A stretch of DNA of 64,000 nt from Eumeta japonica (taxonomy: Eukaryota; Arthropoda; Insecta; Lepidoptera; Psychidae), in NCBI GenBank assembly GCA_005406025.1, contig BGZK01000105.1, positions 620,001 through 684,000 of the forward strand. The letters run 5' to 3'. Positions 39,459 through 50,445 of the stretch are shown in pieces. A model generated the notes under the pieces. The model searched no databases, was not told where the DNA came from, and saw only the letters and a list, made by a program, of their open reading frames with translations. The first letter of the stretch is position 1. Every line of letters begins with the position of its first letter. The position numbers were made by a program, and so were the translations under genes.

Positions 39459-39700
39459 TATATCGATTTTCGAAAAACCTTCGATAAGGTAGACCACATG
39501 TTGCTTTTTCACAAACTCCCCTTTGACGGAATCAGAGGTAACATCTGACTTTGATTTTAGTCGTATATTATCAGTAGAACTCAAAAAGCGGTAATAAACG
39601 GATTTGAATGTAATACAGTAATTATAAGTTCGGGGTTCCTCGAGGTTCCCTTTTGGGACCATTGCTATTTATATTTTTTATATTTTATATTGACGGTACT
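39459..39700 (+). pseudogene. Non-LTR retrotransposon reverse transcriptase relic
   Basis: Frame one reads YIDFRKTFDKVDHMLL, then KLPFDGIRG: the RT motif in which a catalytic Asp precedes 'KAFDKVDH'. After at least one frameshift and stops it reads FGVPRGSLLGPLLF and FYIDGT, the next conserved RT motif (G-V-P-Q-G-S-x-L-G-P-L-L-F in intact elements). Both motifs are in correct order and spacing for Jockey/CR1-like LINEs. The YxDD motif is not recognisable. A large minus-strand frame (39240-39662) is its shadow. Confidence 0.85.
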
Positions 39701-42700
39701 AATACATGTTTCAAACACTGCAATTCCTTCTTTACGAGTATTATAAACGTGAAGTATTATCAGCGTTGTAGTACTTTTATTTTTCAAAAATATGTTATAT
39801 GTGAAAAATTGGCACATATTAATTTATTTCACTTGTAATATATGCGCTATATGATAATAAGGGCTCATTCTAAACTATTCAGTTAGTAGTAATTGCATAT
39901 ATATAATATTAAAAAAAATGTATTTAAAAGTAAGTACTTAACAAATAAAAGATTATATAATTTTTTCTACTTAACAACTACTCGCTTAGTTGTTAAGTAG
40001 AAAAGTAATCAATGAACGAACAAGTTGATTACTGATGGTATTTGACATAAAAAAACATAAATTAAAACCTAACTGTAATCTCCTTTAAATAATTTAAAAA
40101 CCCATTTGTTACATAAAAAATCATATTGTTAATATTCTTTCATTCAATTCCTTTAGAGTAAATGCGTGTGAATTTATTTCTAAAAAAAAAAGTAGTGACA
40201 TACAAACATACGGACGAAACTGAAACTTCTAAGTGTGTGTTCTTTTCGCCCACGGAATCCCAATAATAATTAAATATAATACCTTCGCAGTATCCACACA
40301 ATTATAATAAAACTCGTGACCTCACCAGAATTCGCCAGTGCACTGTGTGTAATAAAACAAAAAAATACCGTACAGACTTTGTAATCCTTTCTGCCGTGCT
40401 TAACACGTACATGTAATTAAGTCCGTGATTAAAGTGCATAGAATAAATTCCTTATGGATCTGCATTGTCCCTAAAACTGCATAGGTGTTAAGCCTCGCCA
40501 TTATTATTCGCTGAAAAAAAAAACTGAAAAATCCATGTCAAGTAAACTGACTTGACTTTTGGACAATTAACAGTGGACGGTTTTGTTTACTATGAGAATT
40601 TAATGTGTCTTAACGTAATCGAATGTAGGAATATACTTCATACCCTTATTTTTTTAACTTATAAACGAGACTTCCGCCGGACTTCCAAGCCGTATTATTT
40701 TAATTAACAACCGATTATATAATCAGTGTAGTTAAATCTAATGAAGTCAGTTTACAAGAGGTTTCATCCAATCATTTTGTAAGTTAAACAAAAGTTTGTC
40801 ATTCTCGTTTTTGTGGAACTCAATTTGGGTGTTTGTAGACACTAGAATTAGACGATTTTGTTTCTTAAAACGGTTTTCTGTAAAGTTTACGCAGTATGAA
40901 AACATATAATAAATTATAATGTGGTGAATTAATATTTTATACTTTTAATGTGATCTTCCTGAATCCGTCCTTCATCAAAATTTTGTTTACATCAATTTAC
41001 ACATATTTTTCTTTGCTCTACAATTTATTTAAAAAAAGAATAATATCAGTATATATCTGTATCTAACTAATTGTACGAGAAATATACTAATTGTACCAGT
41101 TTTAATATAGGCCTTTTTCCCTGAAAAAAAAATGCATTGAAACCAACTTTCACAAACTATAGCATCTTGAATTAGATTAGTGTACAGTACGTCAAAATAC
41201 ACAATCATGAAAATCAATAAATTCAACTACGAATTCCTAAAATCTGATGTTGTTTATAACCGTACAATGTTTTATTAACTTGATATATATATCATGATAC
41301 TTATCGATCAATAATAACATTTATCGACTACAAATGTCTGTTAAAATCATTCACTTTGATAAAGTATGATATTTTTATAGTAATTAGAAATACTTTTGTA
41401 TAGTAAAGATAGTATAGGAATAAAGTTTTATTTATTGTCTCTAGAATCTTTCCATTTTTGTAGCTATTTTATGATGAGATGTGCAAAGACTTTCTCAGAT
41501 TAAACGTCTTGTTAATAATAAACCGAGTCTAGTCCATAAGTACTAGTTTTTCTGTAATTACAATACACGGAACGGATTTTCTGTTGGATTCAGTTCAAAG
41601 AACATGCATTTTTATTGCATAGCACCTTACATATTGGTTGATATTGTGCAAGTCTGCAAAACTAAATAATAGTGCAATGCAAAAATACTACGTACTAAAC
41701 TAAAATTTCCTTTTTTGCATCGATTTACAATCTCGATACGACGTTTGCTCCGTTTCTGCAGTGGTTTGCAGAAACAAGTAATTCTATATAAAGTTATAAC
41801 AGGTTTTTTTATATTCTATAAAATATATTTCAAACTTATATAATATTATGCTTTTAATGTCGACAAAGTCTAGGTTTTTATTATTAAAAAATGCCAGACC
41901 AAAATTAAGATTAGGACAAGGTTCGATACTGCCGGGAGGCTATTGTAAATGGAAGTAGGAACTGTTCTAGTATTGTTACCGTAATTGTTGTTATTAGTAA
42001 ATTCCCTCGGATGCAGACGCCATTATTATGAATTAGTTGCTGGTAATCGTACCTTTTATAAAAGCTTTTCGTATGCCGTAAATAAAGAAAAAATATTAAA
42101 AATATTTGTAATGGCTGATTTTCCATAGGGCGTGAAACAAACAAATCGGCGTTATCGATTTTTATCACGGTCATTATCACGGGAAACGGTCAAATTGTAC
42201 ACTCATTAGGGCCAGTCAAAGCGTTATGTCAACAGCATGCACTGATACACATAGTACGATAGTGTGGCGCCGCGATTTATCATATGTAGATACAATATCC
42301 AGTTTTGTGAATGAAGAATCGATTCTATAGATAAATTTTGGCGCGCTTTCACAAACAATGTCGTTTTCGCGGCAGTCCAATGCATGCGGTCCGATGCACT
42401 TTTGTGAAAATAATTGTATACAAGATATTCAATGAAACTGAAACGATTCTTGTATTTTCATATTTAAGTTTTTCATTGTACAAACAATAAACTTATAAGC
42501 ACAAAAAGATCGGTTTTGAAATACACGCTTTTACGAGTGCTTTTCTCAATGTATTAAAATCTTTGCTTTGAAAAGGTTAAGAATTATATTGTGCAAAAAA
42601 TATTGTAAGAAAATCGTGACGTGTCTTTATACATATGTTTGTCGAATCACATACGTATTAACGTTTAAGCCACTACAGCCGTACATATTTCCACAAAAAT

Positions 42701-42714
42701 ATATGAGATTGAAG
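39701..42714. other. AT-rich non-coding stretch
   Basis: No gene recognised. It contains one perfect hairpin (listed) and A/T-driven short frames only. Confidence 0.6.
39963..40004. repeat. Perfect 18-bp hairpin
   Basis: TTTTCTACTTAACAACTA (39963-39980) and TAGTTGTTAAGTAGAAAA (39987-40004) are perfect reverse complements with a 6-base loop, CTCGCT. Confidence 0.9.
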
Positions 42715-43125
42715 GAATTTGATATTCAAGTCCGTCACAGTGTCTAGTCCAGTGTGCACTGAACAATTACCAAGTCTTACTGATATCAAATGTCGAGGTA
42801 AGGTTATCTTTTTCGAGGAAGCAGAGCCATCAAACATAGCCTCCAATTTAGTCCATAATTCTGCAGAGCTCGTGCTGTTCTTGATATGCCCACATAAAGC
42901 TGGGTCAATTGTTCAAATTAGCAATGCCTTGAGTTTTGCATCATCTGCTGGCTTTATTTCCTAACTTTCCGTTAGTTTGATGTACTTATCCATCCCTTGT
43001 AATACCGACAAATTTTCATCTGCAAAACTGCATTCATCATAATTCCTCTTACCTTTTAATTTTAACACACTGGCAATATAATTTGTGGTCATGTTTCTGC
43101 AGAACGATGTATAAACTTCATCGAT
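42715..43125 (-). pseudogene. Copia-type LTR retrotransposon gag relic
   Basis: The minus strand reads, with two in-frame stops, MDKYIKLTES, then EIKPADDAKLKALLI, TIDPALCGHIKNSTSSAELW and TKLEAMFDGSASSKKITL followed by RHLISVRLG. The A-x-A-x-I-x-x-[ST]-I-x-P-x-L-x-x-H-I-x-x-x-x-[ST]-A-x-x-x-W-x-x-L layout is the UBN2/copia gag domain. No LTRs, protease or RT are visible nearby, so it is an isolated fragment. The 81-codon plus frame at 42719 is its shadow. Confidence 0.75.
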
Positions 43126-45748
43126 TTGAAAATTTAAATCGAGTTAGTTACAAGAGGGTACATATGTTATTACGTGCAATACAGTGTTACTAGTAACATA
43201 AAAAATAATTTTGATACAAAATGAGGAGACCATTGGTGGTCGTAATAATGCGGTGGCCATGAAACAGGATTGAAGGATAACATACTCTGTGATGCACAGA
43301 GTGAGTAGCTTAAATTGACTTAAGTATCTTCAAGTTAAGGTACCTTCTTGAAAGCACCGTGTTGATATTTCGGCTTTTACCTATTACTAAATACATTTGT
43401 ATTTAGCATTTAATTTGTTTTGTAAAGCAAATTGGATTAGCGGAGTGGAACCAACCGTAGACTTTGAGTGAACTATGTTTTAAAAGCCTGACATTTCGCA
43501 AAAAAAACACGCCATGATAGACTGAGCGCTGGGATATTATAAGCGTATAATAAATGTTTATATTAAGATTATTGCAGGATAATTAAATCAAGTCTATCGA
43601 AAATTGTAACGAGCACAATATTGGATATCGGCAATGTAATCACAAACAAATTCGCCTCCGCTCGGATACGAGCGTGACGATAGCGCTGTTCGCAATAAAA
43701 ATTACGTAATAAATATAAACGTAATAAAAATAAAATCTCTTCAATACCCCGTGCAATGAACGCGCATTACGTGGATACTGATCGTTATGAGAAAATATTT
43801 GACGAGTTCCGGATGAAAATGAATTCGTATTGATTTTGCGCGTCGAAACCTCTCACATTTTGATCCCATTCATTGGATGGATAAAAACGTCATGATTCAG
43901 AAGGAAAATCTTGGACCGGTTTCGCTGAGCTCATCTCCCATTATTGTATTTCGACACGGATTCCTGCTGATGGAGTAATATTTTAAACGCATTACAAGTG
44001 TTATTGTTTATGCTATTGAACACAGAATCCACACCCGTCAATAAAACGAAGGCATCGAGTAGACTTTAAGTTCGCTGGAAGTTCACAAGAAGTCACATTT
44101 TAGTACATAAACTTATGAATACACATAAAGACTTTTTAGAACGGCCAATCTGTTACCCACAATTCCAGTTGGCTACAGGAACAATACTTATGCATATACA
44201 GCTAGACATAGTATCTCTAATTATAGACATGCTTATCAACAATTGAATTTCTTATAGTCACATCCTAATAAAAATAATTCAAACGAAAAAAAAAACTTAG
44301 TTACAAATCTATACTTACAAAGAGAGAAACGATCTGTATATTAAAGATATTTTAGAAAAAGTATCTTCTTTGAGTAGTGTTTGAAACGGCATAATATATA
44401 ACAGTGGTTTTTAGAATTTTCGCCTGTACATTTGTTTGCGAACTCTGCAAAAACTACTGGACAGATTTTGATGAAATTTGGTATGGTAATAGTCTATACA
44501 AGTTTACATCACGAAGTAATACATATAAGATAGTTTTTATTTCGCCTCGTTGCAATTTTTTAATTATTTATATTTTAAACAAAAATGGTAGATATATTTA
44601 GATTGACACTTTCTGAACGTTTGGTCATAAAGTCTCGAAATTACAACTTGGAAGCAGTACATGAATACAGATTTAATTTATATGAAACGTAACGGCAGAA
44701 AGACTCCTTATGCTGCAAGTTTAGACACTAAGAAGATCTCAACGACTTGTACACTTCACTTACGGAATGTCTACTACAACGCTTTCTAGAGCTGTCTAAT
44801 AATATACGTTTGAATTAATCTGATTATTTGTATAAACTTTGTCCGAAATGTAGGTAGATTAGAATCATACAACATACACCAGCGGTGGTGATGTAGTGGC
44901 CGACGTACTGCCTTACGATGCCGAATTTTGAACTTATGCCACATCGAACCGTTTGCTCTGTGACTCGAGGGGCACACTGAGCTGTAGATCCTGAATTTTT
45001 AGCGCCACGCAGATGAAAAAGCACCGAGAGTACCAACTCGTACTGGATCAGCTCGGGAGCTTATTCATCTACTCAGTCTGAAATAAAAATATCGTTGGAG
45101 GGTATGTAGTCTGGTGATATACCAGCAAAATATACCGAAGCTCAAATGAATTACGACATATTAAATAAGTTAACAAGGTTTGTACCGACTTAACATGTTT
45201 CGCAGAGAGCGCAAAGAGCTTAGATTTTCTACTTGATAAAAATTCATAGATCTTGTGTTCTGCACCATGATAAATCGGTTATTTCTCTCAACTAATAAGA
45301 AAATTGTTTTAAATAATTATTTTTAGTAGAATTTAACAATAGCATTTAATTTATACTAAATCCAATATTTTGTCATCAATAACCCAAATTAAAAAAAATA
45401 ATTTAAGTAAAAAAAAGTAATAGTTATATCTATGTTATTTTAAAAGTAATGAGTATTAGTAGAGGTAGTTGAGAAGTATTAGATAAATCACATGTATCAA
45501 ATGTTTTAATTTTTCAATGAATATAATTAAAACTGTTAACTAATTTAATAATTTCAATTGGTTTATTCTGAATTGGTTCAACTTTCATATTTGTGTAAAT
45601 TAACTAAAAAAAAAAATGATCAAATCATACAAGAATGTAAATAATGACAGAAGCAATATATTTACTTATTAATGAAATACATACTTAATCGTTAATTCAA
45701 TCACAAATAGACTTGCTGTTATAACTAATCAGCTATCGTTGATATATT

Positions 45749-45770
45749 TATATATATATATATATATATA
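45749..45770. repeat. (TA)n microsatellite
   Basis: Eleven TA units. Confidence 0.9.
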
Positions 45771-46494
45771 CTCATAATCGCTTTATTTAATTTAATCTCA
45801 ACTAAGAGACAATCTTTCTTAGTTAGCCTTAATTTTTTAGAATATATTAATGCGATCATAAAAACATTTAGAATACTAAAAATTTATCTATAAAATAACA
45901 CGAAAAATTTTGTATAAACTTCAACTATGTTTGTAATGCAGATACAACTTTAGACTTACTATTGCGCTAAACATATTTTCAAAAATAGTCCTCACGGAAG
46001 AGCGAGACCACACAATACGTCAACCCTTTTCAAACAGAAAATTACCCCATCTACCTTACCTTTCCTGATTCATCCGAATAGGGACGATTTAATTCACCAG
46101 ATTTACCATAATTTACTATCGCATTGAAACTTGCACCATCATTATATTAGAGTATAATAAATCTATTTTTATGAAATGAATAGATAAACTGTTATAAGAT
46201 TATTTGAGGCATATTTAAATATTTTCATTTTGCTAGTGAATTGTTGAAAATTTTTAAGTCCCTCTAAAATCATGAGAAAACGTTCATGTAATTGTTGCAA
46301 ATTATATACATATCGATTAATAAGATAATGAAGTGTGTCAAAGTATTCGTTATTCCGTTACCAAACTAGTGGCTGGAAAACACGGTTTTAAATATTTGCA
46401 ACGTCTACGAACTCATTAAAAGTACTTTTTTTTTCATAAAAATAAGTTTTACGATTACCGCTCCCTCTCGTGAAGTAGTTGTGATTTTATTTTT

Positions 46495-46537
46495 AATGGT
46501 CAACTACTGCTGACCATTCGTCGACATACTTGTCGAC
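46495..46537. repeat. Two adjacent small palindromic pairs
   Basis: AATGGTCA (46495-46502) pairs with TGACCATT (46511-46518), and two GTCGAC palindromes (46520-46525 and 46532-46537) follow directly. A GCGGCCGC lies about 20 bases on. This is an unusually symmetric patch for the region; a protein-binding role is only a guess. Confidence 0.6.
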
Positions 46538-47178
46538 ACGAGAACTACGTCGCTGGAAGCGGCCGCGACTTCTAATCCTTTTGGCTTAGTTCGCTACGTG
46601 ACTATACTATTGTATGCCAGTTGAGTTCCTTGCTACTTAGAATTCCTTTGGTAAGATTTTTTGTATTGTCCACATTGATAATAAAACTTTGAACGGGACT
46701 CTGCTTGTGATAGAAAACGTCTGTTTGCCCATTATTATCTCTTGTGAATCACTTATTAATTTATTATTGTAGTTGGTACATAGAATTTAGAGGCGTTTAA
46801 AAACTAACGATTTCTGCGTGGGTGCTAATATAAAAAAACACGTGTTCGTCTCGGGATGCCTGACAGAAGTGATAACTTAAACTAATCTAAGTTGTACTAT
46901 TTAATATTAAAATTGTTTAACTTGAGAAAAGCTTAGGTTATTACTTAAATTGTATATATATATTAATGCAAGGAAAGGTTATTTATTAATAAAATCTATA
47001 TTATAAAATACATTTTATTCTTACAACTCTTGAACGTGTACATTGGAATTTAGTGTATGTACATTATTAGTATCATTATTTAATCATGTAAAAGTAATAA
47101 TTGGCTTATGGTAGCTATAATAAGCAACGAAATTTTAACACGTAAATACGTAAGAGAGAGAAAGAAAGGTGTTTGCTG

Positions 47179-47236
47179 GTTAGATTTTTATAATAATCAT
47201 AAACAATAGTGTTTATGATTATTATAAAAATCTAAC
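47179..47236. repeat. Perfect 27-bp hairpin
   Basis: The arms 47179-47205 and 47210-47236 are perfect reverse complements (outer end GTTAGATTTTTATAAT, inner end ATAAACA) around a 4-base loop, ATAG. It is AT-rich, and no terminal flanking duplication is obvious. Confidence 0.95.
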
Positions 47237-47359
47237 GCGCGTATATAAATACTGATCCATAGAGCCGTTGCGTGTTTTTGTTTTGAAAGTAAATTTAAAA
47301 ATTTAATGCTGTTTTCAATATATATTTTGTTAACAATATAATTGTATTATATTATGTTA

Positions 47360-47690
47360 TTAAACTTACCTTTCGTTAGGAGATACTGTAATGTTCCGAG
47401 GATCACCTTCTGCCTGTTTTCATGATACTTTTTTTAATAACTTTCAAAAACCGTGATAGTTTTAGGTTACATGCTCACTGTCAACAGTATATGTCTATCG
47501 CACACTAAACACTGAGTAGAGAGAGGGAGAAGCGTCTGTCCGAAATACGGCCAGCGCTGTGGGTTAGAGTGAGAGAGAAGGAGCCTACCTACCGCTGCCG
47601 TATGCGTGATAGAAAGGGGAATTAGACAGTCTGGCGCCGTAACGCGTTACGTTACGAAACGGTTTACCCTTCCATAAAAAGTTATCACTT
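47360..47690. repeat. Probable dispersed repeat with 14-bp palindrome
   Basis: A GC-richer block with purine-rich GAGAGAGGGAG and GTGAGAGAGAAGGAG runs ends in GGCGCC and then the perfect palindrome CGTAACGCGTTACG (47638-47651). I recall similar 'taacgcgttacgttacg' wording from lepidopteran repeats but cannot verify it here. Confidence 0.4.
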
Positions 47691-48469
47691 GAAAAAGAAT
47701 AAATTAAATATTATTGTCATTGCAGATATATTCAAATGTGCAAATGTATGTAAAAATGATCTTAAGTACCTATAAAAATAAATAAGGGTCAAATTAATAA
47801 TTCGACGCTTATTAATTTAACGCTCTTTATTTATATTTAACTCTTGTTAATAACTGTTAATATCACTTGTAAAAGAGATTTACCTTCAAACTCGTTTCTA
47901 AACAAACATATAAAATCCAAACGACCGTTTGTGATTTTAGAATTTTTGTTCATCGAGATTTTTCTTCTCTACTCAATAACTCAACCAGATTCAGATCTGG
48001 TATTTGTTTTTATTGTATTAGTAAAATATTTGATGTCAGCATCAAATATTTTTATGTCAGTCTTTAAATTATTTACCTTGAATAATGCAAAGGCTATACG
48101 GATGAAACTCACAGGTTTTGTAGATACTGCGATCTACATAAGCTACTTTATTTAATGCAGTAGTTTTCCATCCAGTGCAATAAGAAGATATCGAGTTCTA
48201 TCTTCACATTGAGGGAATAGATCAATTAGTTTTTACACATGTCAAGATAAACCACTTCCTTCCTGCCTCGAAAAACACGCTAATTGGATGTTGGTCTTCA
48301 AATCATTACCAGACCCCAAATGAAATCGATACAGAAGACGAAGGAATAAATTATATGAAACCGTAGACAAATTCTATTATAAATGAAAAAGTTTGAATGT
48401 CTGATTTATTTATACACTCAAGTGTTTATCGTAATAAAAATTAACGTGTAGTTAGATTATGTGTTGGGA

Positions 48470-48620
48470 TAGGATATAGAATAGAATCGAGTGTGGAACC
48501 GAGTTTTAAATGATGATTAGAATCAGGATTTGGCATCTAACTAGGATCACGGTCAGGATGAATCATGAGATTAAGATCATTGATTGAATCAGAACCGAAA
48601 TTTAGAGTGTGATGAATCGG
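48470..48620. repeat. Degenerate hexamer tract
   Basis: Units such as GGATAG, AGAATC, GGATCA and GAATCA recur with about 6-base periodicity. They are close in wording to the other GATTCC/GGAATC-type tracts of this window. Confidence 0.5.
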
Positions 48621-48751
48621 GAGATCGATTCATAACAAAATTTATAGATTTAGAAAATGAAAACATAACACTTTATGACCACGAGGGCGTAGTCGTGAGC
48701 AAGAACTACTTCTCTAAAAACAACATACATAAACACAGTTATGTCTTTGTT

Positions 48752-48803
48752 AAAAGCGTGGCAAAGATATAATATGCTTGTACTATATCTTTGTCACGCT
48801 TTT
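48752..48803. repeat. 20-bp hairpin with one G-U pair
   Basis: AAAAGCGTGGCAAAGATATA (48752-48771) pairs with TATATCTTTGTCACGCTTTT (48784-48803) at 19 of 20 positions, and the remaining position is a G-U wobble in RNA. The loop is 12 bases. One more U-G pair extends the base. A 62-codon plus-strand frame (48584-48772) ends inside the first arm and is probably chance. Confidence 0.9.
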
Positions 48804-49079
48804 GTATGCTAAAGATATAAAAGACTTGATATTTTAATGCCTTTATGTTTAAAGTACTTTGCGTTATACACAATTTAAAATTATAATCAACATGAATAAA
48901 GATTAACGAAAGAAATTTATCCTAATGCGTTAGTCATATTAATGACTTATAGACTATATATGACATGTCCACTAATAAATTTATAAAGTTATTTATAGCG
49001 TGTGATGCACAAAACGAGACGAGAATAGTCTCGGCGTAAAACGGATGTTTGAATTAATGCCATAAACACGGAAAGTCTC

Positions 49080-49640
49080 GAAAAACATGGGGATGATTAC
49101 AAACACTACGAAACGCAAAGTTCAAAATAATGAAAAGCTTTACAGGAGATCAAAGAGGTCTTCGAGGAAAGTGCTCTCAAAGATTATCGGGGTAAAGCTC
49201 GGGGGTGAGGCGTCAGACGAACAACGAAAGGGGAGAGAGGGCGAAACGGTATTATTAAAACTTACATCCACAAGGCAGTCGAAATTATTCAATTAAATCT
49301 TAAATAATAAGAACGAAAACCGGTCTCGCCGGTAGTTTTACTACAGTAGAAATTTTACAAGGCGAGGTAAGCACGTCCCTCGCTTTTTCCTAACCCGGGT
49401 AAGTAAATAGTAGGACCCGTGCCCTCACCTCGCGATAGGATATTAAACTCGAAGACAAACCCGCGGCACCAGAACGCGAGCGCCAGGGACGTGCCGCGGC
49501 TGGATTACCACGGATTTCATACTCCGCGACACGATGAGATTTGCCTGCTTATTATGCGAATCATCATCGTTTTCTTTAACGCGCCGAACACGTGGAACGT
49601 GCATGGAAAATGCTGCGAAAAGATAAAATAGTATATACTA
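49080..49640. other. GC-richer block upstream of the DH31 exons
   Basis: Composition is clearly less AT-rich than the flanks, with CpG-rich parts at 49315-49400 and 49420-49520. Short frames (49087-49296 and 49419-49631) look basic and low-complexity, and I recognise no domain. As it lies 0.7-1.3 kb upstream of the first DH31 coding exon, it may sit in that gene's first intron or hold its 5' exon or enhancer; this is inference. Confidence 0.3.
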
Positions 49641-50361
49641 GTAGACACATGCCTAGAAAATAGTGTTATTATAAAAATTCTAAATGCTCTGCCGATTTCG
49701 TAGTACATTTTTACCTTGTAGCACCGCAAAGGACGGAAGAAATAAAAGGATCATTCCTTAATGTGTAATAATATAGATGCAGGTTAAGAATGAGAATGTG
49801 AAATATAACGTGTGTTATCACAATAAAACAACGTAATATAAGCTAATTTTATGAAATTTCATTAAAAATATTTTTGTTTAATTTGAATTAAAAATCAAGA
49901 CACTAAAATTTTATATAGGACGTCATCAATGCACTTAATTCACTTTGCGTCATTATAATTCATGCTAAGTGGTTAATGAAAAATGATTACCAATTCAAAG
50001 GAGATATTACTATTTATAATAATAATAAATTATTTAATGATATGTACAATTATTATTAACTGTAATATATACATAACACTATATTATCCCACATATATGT
50101 TGGACCACATTAGTCGCATACAAATGAAGGCTACATGATGTTGTAGTGTGGGTAGTTACTACTCTAAATAAAATATATTCTCAACTACTAGTTAATAACA
50201 CTGATATTATGATTATTTGTTTTTTTATCTCTGTTACGTTAGTTTACAAAACTTTTACAAAAAGCTCATATTAGGCAAATGAACAAGTTCTTAAAAGTCC
50301 TTTATTGTTTAGTTATGGTATATCATTTGCAATAGAAATTAACAAGACATGTTCTTTGCAG
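49641..50361. other. AT-rich, likely intron 1 of the DH31 gene
   Basis: No coding signal. It ends in 'gttctttgcag' (AG at 50360-50361), a good 3' splice acceptor. An upstream non-coding exon is implied, but I could not locate its donor. Confidence 0.5.
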
Positions 50362-50445
50362 AATGCAGATGGCGCTCCACAGTTGGCTGCTGGTGTGCTG
50401 CGCGCTGGCCGCGCTACTCGCCGCGCCCGCCGCCGCCTATCCCAG
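50362..50445 (+). CDS. DH31: DH31 exon: signal peptide
   Basis: The acceptor AG is at 50360-50361, so the exon starts one base before the ATG (50363). The -2 and -3 bases of the start context therefore come from the upstream 5' UTR exon. A second in-frame ATG (50369) gives a precursor only two residues shorter. The coding part is 27 codons plus 2 bases. The donor after CCCAG reads GTAGTT (50446), a modest site. Without splicing, the frame hits TAG at once. Confidence 0.9.

Larger units (their letters stand above)
43141..47359. other. Mostly AT-rich non-coding stretch
   Basis: No gene recognised. Repeat-like 'aaactactggacagattttg' and following 'atgaaatttggtat' at 44451-44486 match lepidopteran LINE/Helitron-type 3' regions. 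A moderately GC-rich block at 44875-45045 could be a decayed SINE, though I cannot place convincing A and B boxes. Mixed-composition blocks at 43650-43700 and 43800-43980 could be conserved non-coding DNA. Confidence 0.45.

Noticed and set aside
39240..39662. 140-codon minus-strand frame
   Set aside because: It overlaps the plus-strand RT motifs at 39459-39700 and otherwise covers A/T-rich DNA.
42719..42964. 81-codon plus-strand frame as a gene
   Set aside because: It is antisense to the copia gag relic.
44875..45045. tRNA gene or tRNA-derived SINE
   Set aside because: The start has a loose tRNA-like wording, but I cannot find a convincing B box or cloverleaf, so I keep it only as an unassigned GC-richer block. 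I also saw no tRNA or rRNA gene elsewhere.
23083..48803. The perfect hairpins as microRNA genes
   Set aside because: Stems of 17-27 bp lack the longer, bulged lower stem expected of pre-miRNAs, and no evidence of processing can be seen. They are listed as inverted repeats only.
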